NCBI GenBank assembly: GCA_021813745.1
Contig: JAKAJO010000105.1
Span: 1-48,978, forward strand
DNA from: Acidobacteriota bacterium
Lineage (GTDB): Bacteria > Acidobacteriota > Terriglobia > Terriglobales > Acidobacteriaceae
DNA: 48,978 bases
Direction of reading: 5' to 3'
The first letter of the stretch is position 1. Each line of letters begins with the position of its first letter. Below are positions 8,103-17,131 of this stretch, piece by piece. A model generated the notes under the pieces. It saw only the letters and a program-made list of their open reading frames with translations, searched no databases and was not told the DNA's origin. A program made the position numbers and the translations under genes.

Positions 8103-8930
8103 ATGACTCGCATCTCCCCTGCCCGAGTGGTGTCTTCGCGCATGACAGCCACTCTCCTCGTGTTGGTCTTGTCCCCGTGGCTTCCGGCGACGGCTCAGTC
8201 CTCTTCGACCGAAGCCACCTTGCCTGATGCGCCTCAGGCGCAAGCCGCCCCGAAAGTCGCGCCGCAGGATGCGGTCACCATCCTCGGTTCGCCACGCGCC
8301 ATCCTTCATGACCAAGCCGCCATCTGGACCAGCCCCCTTCACATCCATGACCGTGATCTTGGCTACCTGGTCCCCCTCGGACTTACCACGGCCCTTCTGA
8401 TGACAACCGATCACCAGGTCATGTCTTCGTCCCGGCTGCAAGATCCCTCTCTGAATAACCACGCCGTGGATGCTTCCAATGGACTCGTCGGCGGCTTCAT
8501 CGCCGCCCCCGTCATCATCTGGGGCCTCGGCCACATCCATCAAGACGACCACGCCACAGAAACCGGCATCCTCGGCGGCGAAGCCATGGTTGACAGTATC
8601 GTCGTCGAGCAGGTGCTCAAGATTGCCTCCATGCGCGAGCGCCCCAACGTTGACAACGCGCGCGGCAAATTCTTCCAGACCAGTGCCGGTATCGACTCAT
8701 CCTTCCCGTCGAGTCACACCATGGTCGCTTGGTCCTCGGCCGCCGTCATCGCGTCGGAATATCCCGGACCCCTTACCAAACTCACTGCCTATGGACTCGC
8801 CACTGGCGTCAGCCTCACGCGCGTCCTGGGACGTCAACATTTTCCCTCAGATGTCCTGGTGGGCAGTGCCTTCGGCTGGATGATCGGCCGCTACGTCTTC
8901 CATCGCCATCAGCACCAGTACGACGAATAG
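8103..8930 (+). CDS. PAP2-family phosphatase, exported
   Basis: A 275-residue protein with an N-terminal hydrophobic export signal (TATLLVLVLSPWLPATAQS) and a complete PAP2 active site: motif 1 K-x6-RP at Lys173/Arg180-Pro181, motif 2 PSSH at 202-205, motif 3 R-x5-H-x3-D at Arg240, His246, Asp250. Such enzymes remove phosphate from lipid phosphates, for example undecaprenyl or phosphatidate. Here the catalytic part probably faces the periplasm, with moderately hydrophobic segments between motifs. The 29-base gap after the carbonic anhydrase gene and AGGAG before the ATG suggest co-transcription. The substrate is unknown. Confidence 0.85.
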   Translation: MTRISPARVVSSRMTATLLVLVLSPWLPATAQSSSTEATLPDAPQAQAAPKVAPQDAVTILGSPRAILHDQAAIWTSPLHIHDRDLGYLVPLGLTTALLMTTDHQVMSSSRLQDPSLNNHAVDASNGLVGGFIAAPVIIWGLGHIHQDDHATETGILGGEAMVDSIVVEQVLKIASMRERPNVDNARGKFFQTSAGIDSSFPSSHTMVAWSSAAVIASEYPGPLTKLTAYGLATGVSLTRVLGRQHFPSDVLVGSAFGWMIGRYVFHRHQHQYDE

Positions 8931-9116
8931 CGGCGCGGCAGGACAATGTGCCGATTCTCATCCGCACAGCATGCGGATAATTGCTTAACCCCTTTCAAAT
9001 GTGAGAGTCGTCGATCTCGCCGTGCCCGTCCGGCCACCATCCTGCTATAGTGCAGCGTGGAATGAATTCGTTTTCATTTCGGTTTTCATCAAGTTTGAAC
9101 GAAAAGAGGACCTGCG

Positions 9117-11546
9117 ATGATCAGGCGTGATTTCATCAAGTCTGCCGGAGCGGTGATCGCCTCCACCGCGCTACCCGGCGCGACGGCTCTCGGCGAAGCT
9201 CCTGCAGGTCAGACCCGCACTATCTATCCCATCAATCAAAACTGGCGCTATGCTCCATCAAAAGTCGCCGGCTCGGAGTCCCCCGCCTTTGACGACTCTT
9301 CGTTCGCGAGCGTCGTCATTCCCCACACCAACGTGCTGTTGCCCTGGCACAGCTTTGACGACAAGGACTATGAGTTCGTCTCCACGTACCGCCGGCGCTT
9401 CCGCACGCCCGGAGATCTCGTCGGCAAGCGCGTCTTCGTGGATTTTGAAGGGGCAATGACCGCCTCGACCGTCTGGATCAATGGCGTCCGCCTCGGCGAA
9501 TACAAGGGCGGCTTTACTCCCTTCTCGTTCGAACTGACACCCCACCTCCGAAATGGGGCTGAGAACGTTCTGGTAGTTCATCTCGACTCCACTGAGCGCG
9601 CTGACATTCCCCCCTTTGGCTACGAGATCGACTACATGACCTTTGGTGGCATCTATCGCGAAGTCTCCTTGCGCGTCGTTCCCGCCACTTACATCGACAA
9701 CATCTTTGCTCAACCTAAGGATGTCCTCAGCCCTCATCCCTCACTTGATGTCCACTGCTTCCTGGCGGGTCTCAATACAGCCGGCCGCGACCTGTCCTTG
9801 CAGGTGGAACTTCTCGATGGCGACAACGTCGTCGCGCGCGCGTCTCATCCAGTCCAATCAGCAGGGCAATCTTCTGGCAATGGGCAGTCCGATCCTCAGG
9901 CCGCCATGGATCCTTACACCACCGCTCTCCCTTATGCCAGCACTGAGACGCAAACCGACTCGGCGCGCCACACCGTCACGCTTGCTCAGCTCGGCAACGT
10001 CAAGCTCTGGAGCCTCAAAGATCCGCATCTCTATCTCGTGCGCGTCAAGCTCCTTCGTGCCGGCGTTCCCGTCGATGAAGAATCGCGCCGCATCGGCTTC
10101 CGCGAAGCCACCTTCACGGATCACGGCTTTTCACTCAACGGCGAGATCGTCAAGCTGCGTGGACTGGACCGCCACCAGACCTTCCCCTTTGTGGGCCAGG
10201 CCATGCCCGCGCGCGTGCAGCGTCAGGATGCCGATATTCTTCGCTATCAGCTTCACTGCAACATTGTGCGCACCTCCCACTACCCGCAGTCGCGCCACTT
10301 CCTCGATCGCTGCGACGAGATCGGCCTCCTCGTGCTCGAAGAGATTCCCGGTTGGCAGCACATCGGCGATGAAGCATGGAAAGAGGTCGCCATCGACAAT
10401 GTCGGCCGCATGATTCGCCGCGACTGGAATCATCCTTCCATCATTCTGTGGGGCGTTCGAATCAATGAGTCCCTCGACGACCACAGCTTCTATACCCGCA
10501 CCAACGCCTTTGCCCACGCGCTCGATCCATCCCGTCAGACCGGCGGCATCCGTTACTTCCAGGAGTCAGAATTTCTCGAAGACGTCTTCACCATGAATGA
10601 TTTCGGCTTCCCCCTCAAGCCGCCAAATCATCCCCGCTATCTCAATACCGAGTTCGTGGGCCACACTTTTCCCACCAAGACCATCGACGACAATGCGCAT
10701 CAGATGGAGCACACCCTGCGCCATGCCCGTATCCACAACCAGCTTGCGTCCAATCCCCAATACGCTGGCGGCATCGGCTGGTGCGCCTTCGATTACAACA
10801 CGCATTCCAACTTCGGCTCCGGCGACCGCATCTGCTATCACGGCGTCACGGACATCTTCCGCGAGCCCAAACCGGCCGCCGGTTTCTACAAGTCGCAATG
10901 CGATCCTTCTGAGGAGGTTGTGCTCGAACCTGCCTTTCATTGGGCGCGCGGCGACGAACCCGTCGGCATTTCACACGCGCTCTTCTGTTCCAACTGCGAT
11001 CGTCTGCGCATTCTTGCGCGCACGCCCGGCTCGGGAGACGATGCGTGGATGCAACTCGCGGAAATTGAGCCCGACCGTGCCGAGTTTCCTCACCTCAAGT
11101 ACCCGCCCTTCATGCTCGACCTCACAAAGGTCGATCTTAAGAAGTTCGGTGCTTCATGGGGTGACCTGCGTGCTGAGGGCTATGTGAACGGCAAGCTCGC
11201 CATCACCAAAACGATGTCGGGACGCGGCATTGACAGCCTCTTCACGCTTGTCCCCGACGATCACACGCTCCAGGCAGATGGCGCAGACACCACCCGCGTT
11301 GTCCTGCGGGTTACGGACGAGTTTGGCGCTATTCGACCGTATGCGAACGATGCCATCGCGCTCACGCTGGAGGGACCGGCAACTCTCATCGGCGACAATC
11401 CGTTCGCTCTCGTCGGCGGCACGGGCGCTGTATGGATTCGTGCTCACCAGACACCTGGGCGCATCCGCCTGACCGCGCACCATCCGCGACTCGGCACACA
11501 GACTCTTGAGTGGACCGCACTTGCGGCACCACCCGAGCGCGTTTAA
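9117..11546 (+). CDS. Glycoside hydrolase family 2 protein, Tat-exported
   Basis: An 809-residue enzyme of the beta-galactosidase type. The N-terminus MIRRDFIKSAGAVIAS is a Tat signal (twin Arg at 3-4), so it is exported folded. The sugar-binding jelly roll (YEFVSTYRRRF, VWINGVRLGEYKGGFTPF), an immunoglobulin-like domain and the TIM barrel follow. In the barrel NIVRTSHYPQSRHFLDRCDEIG is typical, the acid/base is Glu451 in WGVRINES and the likely nucleophile is Glu512 in LNTEF. The C-terminal 300 residues include extra beta domains. GAGGA precedes the ATG. The exact linkage and sugar are not readable. It stands at the left end of the block of exported proteins. Confidence 0.9.
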   Translation: MIRRDFIKSAGAVIASTALPGATALGEAPAGQTRTIYPINQNWRYAPSKVAGSESPAFDDSSFASVVIPHTNVLLPWHSFDDKDYEFVSTYRRRFRTPGDLVGKRVFVDFEGAMTASTVWINGVRLGEYKGGFTPFSFELTPHLRNGAENVLVVHLDSTERADIPPFGYEIDYMTFGGIYREVSLRVVPATYIDNIFAQPKDVLSPHPSLDVHCFLAGLNTAGRDLSLQVELLDGDNVVARASHPVQSAGQSSGNGQSDPQAAMDPYTTALPYASTETQTDSARHTVTLAQLGNVKLWSLKDPHLYLVRVKLLRAGVPVDEESRRIGFREATFTDHGFSLNGEIVKLRGLDRHQTFPFVGQAMPARVQRQDADILRYQLHCNIVRTSHYPQSRHFLDRCDEIGLLVLEEIPGWQHIGDEAWKEVAIDNVGRMIRRDWNHPSIILWGVRINESLDDHSFYTRTNAFAHALDPSRQTGGIRYFQESEFLEDVFTMNDFGFPLKPPNHPRYLNTEFVGHTFPTKTIDDNAHQMEHTLRHARIHNQLASNPQYAGGIGWCAFDYNTHSNFGSGDRICYHGVTDIFREPKPAAGFYKSQCDPSEEVVLEPAFHWARGDEPVGISHALFCSNCDRLRILARTPGSGDDAWMQLAEIEPDRAEFPHLKYPPFMLDLTKVDLKKFGASWGDLRAEGYVNGKLAITKTMSGRGIDSLFTLVPDDHTLQADGADTTRVVLRVTDEFGAIRPYANDAIALTLEGPATLIGDNPFALVGGTGAVWIRAHQTPGRIRLTAHHPRLGTQTLEWTALAAPPERV

Positions 11547-11728
11547 TCAACCCAGACCAGCGTTGCCGCAAGACACCGCGCCATCGCCAATCCCCGCATC
11601 ATCCGTCAGGCCGCCTTGCGGCCTGCGCGGTCATACAATCAATCTAGAGACGCCGGAGCCACGTCTTGCGTTGCATCGCAGCTCGGGACGCAATTCCGGA
11701 AATTTGAGGCGCAGGCCGCAACAAAGTG

Positions 11729-13423
11729 ATGGCAAGTCGATTTCGGGCGTTGCAAACCGTCAGTCTTCACGCAGTCCAAAAGCCGCGAGCGCAATGTTTT
11801 TCCCGGCGCGCATCCGTATCTGTGCTCGCTTCCGTGTTTGTCTTCTCTTGCTTGGTGGGCATTGGCCTCACCGCATGTGCGCAGGCGGCCATCTCGGCAC
11901 CGGCCCCTGAGCAGATTGAGGGCCGTGTGCTGGACGCGCAGGGAAGGGCAGTGGCCGATGTTACAGTCCATCTGCAGGGTGCTACCGGTGCGCCCACCCT
12001 CACGTTCAGAACGGATGGGCAGGGCGCATTCCACTTTACCAATCTCTCAGTCGGCGCCTACACGGTGGATGCTGAGCAGGGCGCTGCCCATACTCCTCAT
12101 CAATCCGTGCAGCTTACGCCTGCCCATCCCGTCGTGCATCTGGATCTCACGCTGGTTCCAGCCAATGCCTCTGCGCAAGCCATGCAGTTCGCCGATGATC
12201 CAAACTTCACGGTTGCGGGCGTGACGGACTGGACCGCCGCCGGCGGCCATGGATCTGACTCAAGCCTCCGCACCAGCGAGGCTCTCACGCGTGAAACGCT
12301 CTCCATGCGATCCGGGCATGAACCGGACAGCCGGGCAACTGCCGCAGCGCCTGGAACCATCGCTGATCTGCGTGCGCAGGTGACAAAGTCGCCTCGCAGC
12401 TTTGATGCGAACGCCCGCCTGGGTCGTGCTTATCTCGATCAGGGCCGGTACAAGGATGCTTTGCCATGGCTTCAGGCTGCTTATGAGATTGATCCTTCGA
12501 ATGCCGGCAATGAAATGGCTCTGGCCGAGGCCTGCAAGGACATGCAGGATTGGACGCAGGCTCGCGCCCACGTCGCTCACCTGCTTGCCGCGCAGAATAC
12601 CGCTGCCGTGCATCGCCTCGCCGCGGAAGTTGATGAAGCTGCCGGCGATCCGCTCTCTGCCGTGCGCGAATATGAAACCGCCGCAAAGCTAGACCCCAGC
12701 GAGCAGAACTACTTTGACTGGGGCTCTGAGCTGCTCTTTCATCGCGCCGTGCTGCAGGCTCGCCAGGTTTTCGAACAGGGAGTGAAAGCCTATCCGAACT
12801 CCTCGCGCATGTTAGTCGCACTCGGTGGCACGCTCTTTGCGAACGCGCTTTACGATGACGCAGCGCGCAGCCTCTGTCAGGCGTCAGACCTTGATCCGTC
12901 CAATCGCGAGCCCTATCTCTTCATGGGAAGGATCGAGGTCGCCGCGCCCACGCCGCTCCCTTGTATTGCGGAAAAGCTCGCCCATTTTGCGCAGGTCTAT
13001 CCGGACGACTCCCTCGCGCATTACTACTACGCAATGGCGCTCTGGAAGCAGCTGGGCCCGGCTCCTGGCGCGCAAAGCATCGCAACTGTGCAAGCCCAGT
13101 TGCTTCGCGCTGTCACCATCGATCCTCAATGCGCTGATGGCTATCTCCAGCTCGGAAACCTCAAGGCAAGCCAGCGCAGCTATCAGGACGCCGTCGCCGA
13201 TTACCAGAAGGCCATTCAAGCCGATCCGCAATTGGCCGAAGCGCATTATCGCCTGGGCCTGGCTTATGATCGACTTGGGGAACGCGAGCTCGCTGAGCAG
13301 CAATTCGCCCTGCACCAGTCCATTCGCAAGGAGCAGGCTGCCCAGGTGGATCGGCAGCGCAAGGAGATCAAGCAGTTCCTCGTGACGCCCGCTTCATCGC
13401 AGCCCGCAGCGCCACAGCACTGA
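11729..13423 (+). CDS. Exported TPR protein with N-terminal carboxypeptidase-regulatory-like domain (TPR-A)
   Basis: A 564-residue protein. A hydrophobic export segment (SVSVLASVFVFSCLVGIGLTA) ends near residue 50. A beta-sandwich of the CarboxypepD-reg type follows (EGRVLDAQGRAVADVTVHLQ, GAFHFTNLSVGAYTVDAE). TPR repeats fill the C-terminal half. It shares the segment FDWGSELLFHRA and a similar charged C-terminus (QFALHQSIRKEQ...KEIKQFLVT) with the TPR gene at 27951-29366, so the two are paralogues. ATG at 11729 is used; a GTG at 11726 is directly adjacent. It has the same regulatory-type domain as the nearby TonB receptor, suggesting a shared partner. Its 3' end converges on the CRTAC1 operon. 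Confidence 0.8.
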   Translation: MASRFRALQTVSLHAVQKPRAQCFSRRASVSVLASVFVFSCLVGIGLTACAQAAISAPAPEQIEGRVLDAQGRAVADVTVHLQGATGAPTLTFRTDGQGAFHFTNLSVGAYTVDAEQGAAHTPHQSVQLTPAHPVVHLDLTLVPANASAQAMQFADDPNFTVAGVTDWTAAGGHGSDSSLRTSEALTRETLSMRSGHEPDSRATAAAPGTIADLRAQVTKSPRSFDANARLGRAYLDQGRYKDALPWLQAAYEIDPSNAGNEMALAEACKDMQDWTQARAHVAHLLAAQNTAAVHRLAAEVDEAAGDPLSAVREYETAAKLDPSEQNYFDWGSELLFHRAVLQARQVFEQGVKAYPNSSRMLVALGGTLFANALYDDAARSLCQASDLDPSNREPYLFMGRIEVAAPTPLPCIAEKLAHFAQVYPDDSLAHYYYAMALWKQLGPAPGAQSIATVQAQLLRAVTIDPQCADGYLQLGNLKASQRSYQDAVADYQKAIQADPQLAEAHYRLGLAYDRLGERELAEQQFALHQSIRKEQAAQVDRQRKEIKQFLVTPASSQPAAPQH

Positions 13424-13431
13424 GCCCATCC

Positions 13432-13448
13432 GGTATCGCTCCGATACC
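13432..13448. terminator. Hairpin between convergent genes, possible bidirectional terminator
   Basis: GGTATCG at 13432-13438 and CGATACC at 13442-13448 form a 7-bp perfect stem with a three-base loop in the 40-base gap between two convergent stops. No T-run follows on either strand, so a terminator role is plausible but not certain. Confidence 0.45.
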
Positions 13449-13463
13449 TGGAAATTCTGCCGG

Positions 13464-15248
13464 CTACTTTCGCGCGTGCACGTCAAACACGGTGAAGGTT
13501 CCGCTGCCCTCGCGGATCGTGATGATCTGGTTGGCCTTCACGTGACTGAAGCGCTCCACCTTCTGCGTTGTCGGCCACTTCACTTCAATCAAGTCCACAC
13601 TGTCTGCCTGACCCAGGCCAAAATGCAGGCGAAGATCGTTTTGCGACATGACGCTGGTGCCGCTGTGCACCTCGTCGATTTGCGCATGCTTGCCCGTCAC
13701 GACGCGCACTCGCGCGCCAATTGCCGTTCGATTGCAGTGCGTCCCAATGAGCTTGATCTTGATCCAGTTTTGCCGGTTACCGCCCTCGTTGTGCAGCAGG
13801 GATGGCAAATCGTTCATGTTCAGCACCAGCATGTCCATGCCGCCGTCGTTGTCGTAGTCTCCAAATGCCGCGCCACGGCTGGAGAAACGCTCCGTGATGC
13901 CCGGTCCCATCTGTGCGGAGACATCCTGGAAGCGGCCGTTGCCCAGGTTCTTGTACACCAACCGGGGATTCTTGAACGCCTCGCCAAAGTTATATTTGTC
14001 CACTTCGGGATAGACGTGGCCGTTTACCTGCACAATATCGGCCCACCCATCATTGTCATAGTCAATAAAGCCGCATCCCCACGCCACATACTGATTGTGG
14101 ATTCCCACGCCCGCGGTGAAAGACACATCGCTGAATGTGCCGTCGCCGTTGTTGTGGTACAGATCCACCGTGTCATCCGCAAAGTTGGTTTTGAAGATAT
14201 CGAGCCAGCCGTCGCAATCATAGTCGGCCACTCCGATCCCCATGCCCGCCTGCTCGTGCCCGTCTTCGTTATAAGCGCAACCGGCCAGTACGGCTACATC
14301 GGTGAACGTCCCGTCATGGTTGTTTTGCAAAAGCATGCTTGGCATCGAATCCACGGCCACGTAGATGTCCGGCCACCCGTCATTGTCAAAGTCATAGGAG
14401 ACGGCCGTGATGGAATAACGCGGTCCCGGCTTCAGAATCCCCGACTTCTCAGAAACGTCAGTGAAGGTTCCATCGCCATTGTTGTGGTACAGCAGATTCG
14501 TTTCGCCAGGCAGGCCGCGCGGGCCACACATCGTGGGAATGCCCTTCCACTGGCAAAAGCTCATGTCCTTTGCCGAAAGCGGCTTGTCCGGGTCGAGCTT
14601 GATGAAGTGGCATACATACAAATCGAGATGGCCATCCCGGTCATAGTCCAGAAACGTGCATCCCGTCCCCCAGCGTCCCTGCTCCTGGTAGAGTCCTGCC
14701 GCTTTGGTCACATCCGTGAATGTGCCATCGCCGTTGTTTCGGAAAAGGATGTTATGCCCCCAGAAGGTGCAGAACAGATCGTCCCAGCCATCGTTGTTGT
14801 AGTCGCCGACGCAGATGCCGGTCTGCCAGCCTGTCCGGCCAATGCCCGATTGCCGCGTCACATCGGTAAATGTGCCGTCCCGATTGTTCTTGTAGAGATG
14901 CGTCGTTGGCTCCTGCCCCGCAGGCCAGTGCGCATCAAGCCGGTTGCCGTTGGATAAGTAAATGTCCAGCCAGCCATCGTTGTCATAGTCGAAGAAAGCA
15001 ATGCCGCTGCCCTTCGTCTCAATGATGACCCGCTTGTGATCCACCCCTCCCCACACATTGGGAATGGTCAGGCCGGCCTTTTCCGCCACGTCGATGTATT
15101 GCACCGGAGAACCGGGTGTCGTCGTAACGGCTGCTTCCACCGTGTTGGTTCTGCCCCACTTCCAAAGTGGCGTGGTCAGCACGTCCAGAAGCGTGCCACT
15201 AAGAAGCGTCAAAGAAGATGCGAGAAAATGTCTGCGTGGAAGGCTCAT
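13464..15248 (-). CDS. CRTAC1-family protein (FG-GAP/VCBS repeats plus ASPIC/UnbV), CRTAC1-B
   Basis: A 594-residue exported protein. MSLPRRHFLASSLTLL is a Tat-like signal, which is why ATG 15248 is preferred to the open-frame start at 15347 that would overlap the upstream gene. The body carries beta-propeller repeats with Ca-binding DxDxDG loops (DYDNDGWLD, DYNNDGWDD, DYDRDGHLD, DFDNDGWPD) and the recurring NNGDGTFTDV. It ends in the ASPIC/UnbV domain (IGTHCNRTAIGARV, SGTSVMSQNDLRLHFGLG, VKWP). Such proteins are extracellular or periplasmic and of unknown function in bacteria; adhesion or scaffolding is the usual guess. It is last in the leftward four-gene operon, 52 bases after CRTAC1-A. 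Confidence 0.88.
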   Translation of the reverse strand: MSLPRRHFLASSLTLLSGTLLDVLTTPLWKWGRTNTVEAAVTTTPGSPVQYIDVAEKAGLTIPNVWGGVDHKRVIIETKGSGIAFFDYDNDGWLDIYLSNGNRLDAHWPAGQEPTTHLYKNNRDGTFTDVTRQSGIGRTGWQTGICVGDYNNDGWDDLFCTFWGHNILFRNNGDGTFTDVTKAAGLYQEQGRWGTGCTFLDYDRDGHLDLYVCHFIKLDPDKPLSAKDMSFCQWKGIPTMCGPRGLPGETNLLYHNNGDGTFTDVSEKSGILKPGPRYSITAVSYDFDNDGWPDIYVAVDSMPSMLLQNNHDGTFTDVAVLAGCAYNEDGHEQAGMGIGVADYDCDGWLDIFKTNFADDTVDLYHNNGDGTFSDVSFTAGVGIHNQYVAWGCGFIDYDNDGWADIVQVNGHVYPEVDKYNFGEAFKNPRLVYKNLGNGRFQDVSAQMGPGITERFSSRGAAFGDYDNDGGMDMLVLNMNDLPSLLHNEGGNRQNWIKIKLIGTHCNRTAIGARVRVVTGKHAQIDEVHSGTSVMSQNDLRLHFGLGQADSVDLIEVKWPTTQKVERFSHVKANQIITIREGSGTFTVFDVHARK

Positions 15249-15300
15249 GAGATCTCGAAATGATAGAAATGCGTCCTTCGGGTTGGAATGCCGTGCCACG

Positions 15301-17112
15301 TCATTTGCGGGGCACCTTCGGGAATGGATGAGGCACAATGCCCACACCTTCCTTCACTGCAATAATCTGATCGGCGGCAAGATCCTTTAGCGTGTCAACG
15401 CGTCCGCTTGGCCACGTGATGACGAGGGAATCGACCTTGGCATGCTTCGCCAGTCCAAAGTGGATGCGCGGGTCGCTGGCAGACATATAGCTGGTTCCAC
15501 CCTTTGACTGCTCAACGTGGACCCAGTCTCCCGCAGTCAGTTTGAGACTGGAGCCAATGCCATCGCGATTCGACTTGGTTCCGATCAGAAGAACCTCAAG
15601 CCAATGATTCGCATTGCCACCGTCATTGCGAAGCAACTCCGGCGCCTCGCCCCGGCAAACCACGGCAACCCCCATCGATCCATCGTTCATAAAGTCGGCC
15701 GTTGCCAGGCCGCGCCCTGCGACCGGACGCATGAAGTCCGGACCCATCTCTGCCGACACCTTTTCGAAATGTCCCTTCCCAATGTTATGGAACATCAGCA
15801 GCGGTTCCTTATAGGTCACCTCGCTGTGGTACAGCGCAACGTTATCGACCATTGCCCCGTTTGCCTGCACAATGTCGGGCCATCCGTCGTTGTCATAATC
15901 GATAAACTTTGCCGCCACGCCGCTCATGGTGATTGCCTTGTTGCCAATTTCCGAAGGATAGGTCACATCCGTGAAGGTTCCGTCCCCATTGTTGTGGTAG
16001 AGACGGTTCAGCTCGAAATCCAGATGCGTGATGTAGATATCCAGCAGCCCATCGCCATCCACATCCGCGGCATCAATGCCCATTCCCGCCTCATAACGTC
16101 CATCCTCGCTCGCGGCAATTCCTGACAGCAGCGATTCATCGGCAAATGTCCCATTGTGCTCATTCTGGAAATAGAAGTTCGGCCACGTATCGTTTGAGAT
16201 GGCGATGTCGGGCCATCCGTCGTTGTTCAGATCGGCCAGCACCACGCTCATGCCCTTTGACTCCGGTATGCCGATGCCCGACTTATCACTCACATCAGTG
16301 AACGTTCCATCATGGTTGTTACGGTAGAGCTTTGTCCGTTGTCCCCGATAATTATTCGGATTGCAGTACGAACGGTAACCCGGCGCGCGCTCGCCGCACC
16401 AAAGATTATTTTCCGGGCTCCAGTCCAGATAGTTTGTCACCACAAGGTCGAGCCACCCATCCTTGTCAAAGTCAAACCATCCAGCGCTGGTCGACCACTT
16501 GCCATTGTCTGCGACACCCGCCTTCGCTGTCACATCGGTGAACGTTCCATCGCCATTGTTGTGGTAAAGAATCGCGCGCCCGTAACCCGTGACATACATG
16601 TCAGGATAGCCATCGTTGTCATAGTCACCCACTGCGACGCCCTGTCCATAATGTCCTTCGCCGCCCACACCCGCCTTCGCTGTCACATCGGTGAACGTCC
16701 CATCGCCATTGTTGTGATAAAGCGCCGAGCGCAGCGGCTTCGCCGGCTTATAGGCAGGCGTTTCTCCGGCCTGTACAAAGTACATGTCCATCAGGCCGTC
16801 CTGGTCATAATCCAGAAAAGCCACCCCAGTTCCCATCGTCTCCAGGTAGTACTTTTCTGCCGACTCCGTAGAATCCTGTACGAACGTAATGCCCGCTTGT
16901 TGGGTGATGTTAGTGAAGTGCACGGGAATGCCGGCGCTTTTCTCCTTCGCAGCATCCTGCTTCTGGCTGTTCATCCATGCCGGAGCGATGAGCATTCCTG
17001 CGAGCGCGCAGGCCAGCTTCCATTGCCCGCTCCGGCTCCCGCGTGCTCTCGTGCGCGAATGGCGCTCCTGACTCTGGTTCGTGTCCAGGACTATGCGATC
17101 CGATCCATCCAT
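15301..17112 (-). CDS. CRTAC1-family protein (VCBS repeats plus ASPIC/UnbV), CRTAC1-A
   Basis: A 603-residue protein starting at ATG 17112, 19 bases after the TPR gene stop; the longer open frame to 17250 lies inside that gene. A basic N-terminus and one hydrophobic stretch (WKLACALAGMLIAPAW) give a likely signal peptide. At least six DxDxDG-type calcium loops follow (DYDQDGLMD, DYDNDGYPD, DFDKDGWLD, DLNNDGWPD, DVDGDGLLD, DYDNDGWPD), then the ASPIC/UnbV domain (IGTKSNRDGIGSSL, GGTSYMSASDPRIHFGLA, ITWPSG). The repeat YHNNGDGTFTDVTAKAGV appears twice almost identically, also at DNA level. It is related to CRTAC1-B but not close enough for a very recent copy. Role unknown; third gene of the operon. 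Confidence 0.88.
   Translation of the reverse strand: MDGSDRIVLDTNQSQERHSRTRARGSRSGQWKLACALAGMLIAPAWMNSQKQDAAKEKSAGIPVHFTNITQQAGITFVQDSTESAEKYYLETMGTGVAFLDYDQDGLMDMYFVQAGETPAYKPAKPLRSALYHNNGDGTFTDVTAKAGVGGEGHYGQGVAVGDYDNDGYPDMYVTGYGRAILYHNNGDGTFTDVTAKAGVADNGKWSTSAGWFDFDKDGWLDLVVTNYLDWSPENNLWCGERAPGYRSYCNPNNYRGQRTKLYRNNHDGTFTDVSDKSGIGIPESKGMSVVLADLNNDGWPDIAISNDTWPNFYFQNEHNGTFADESLLSGIAASEDGRYEAGMGIDAADVDGDGLLDIYITHLDFELNRLYHNNGDGTFTDVTYPSEIGNKAITMSGVAAKFIDYDNDGWPDIVQANGAMVDNVALYHSEVTYKEPLLMFHNIGKGHFEKVSAEMGPDFMRPVAGRGLATADFMNDGSMGVAVVCRGEAPELLRNDGGNANHWLEVLLIGTKSNRDGIGSSLKLTAGDWVHVEQSKGGTSYMSASDPRIHFGLAKHAKVDSLVITWPSGRVDTLKDLAADQIIAVKEGVGIVPHPFPKVPRK
16514..16722 (-). repeat. Near-identical 56-bp direct repeats inside CRTAC1-A, 153 bp apart
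   Basis: Bases 16514-16569 and 16667-16722 are the same except for two mismatches. The 153-base period equals 51 codons, one propeller repeat, so the reading frame is kept. Both encode a YHNNGDGTFTDVTAKAGV unit. This looks like recent expansion of one blade-forming repeat or gene conversion between repeats. Confidence 0.75.
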
Positions 17113-17131
17113 CAATCCCGTCTCTGCTCCT

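Noticed and set aside
13476..14957. A 493-codon frame antisense to CRTAC1-B
   Set aside because: It mirrors the regular repeats of the sense gene and has no recognisable protein content.
13464..17112. Apparent DNA repeats across the CRTAC1 genes, possibly a CRISPR array
   Set aside because: The spacing follows protein repeats (NNGDGTFTDV blocks) in open frames, spacer lengths vary and most copies differ at synonymous sites.
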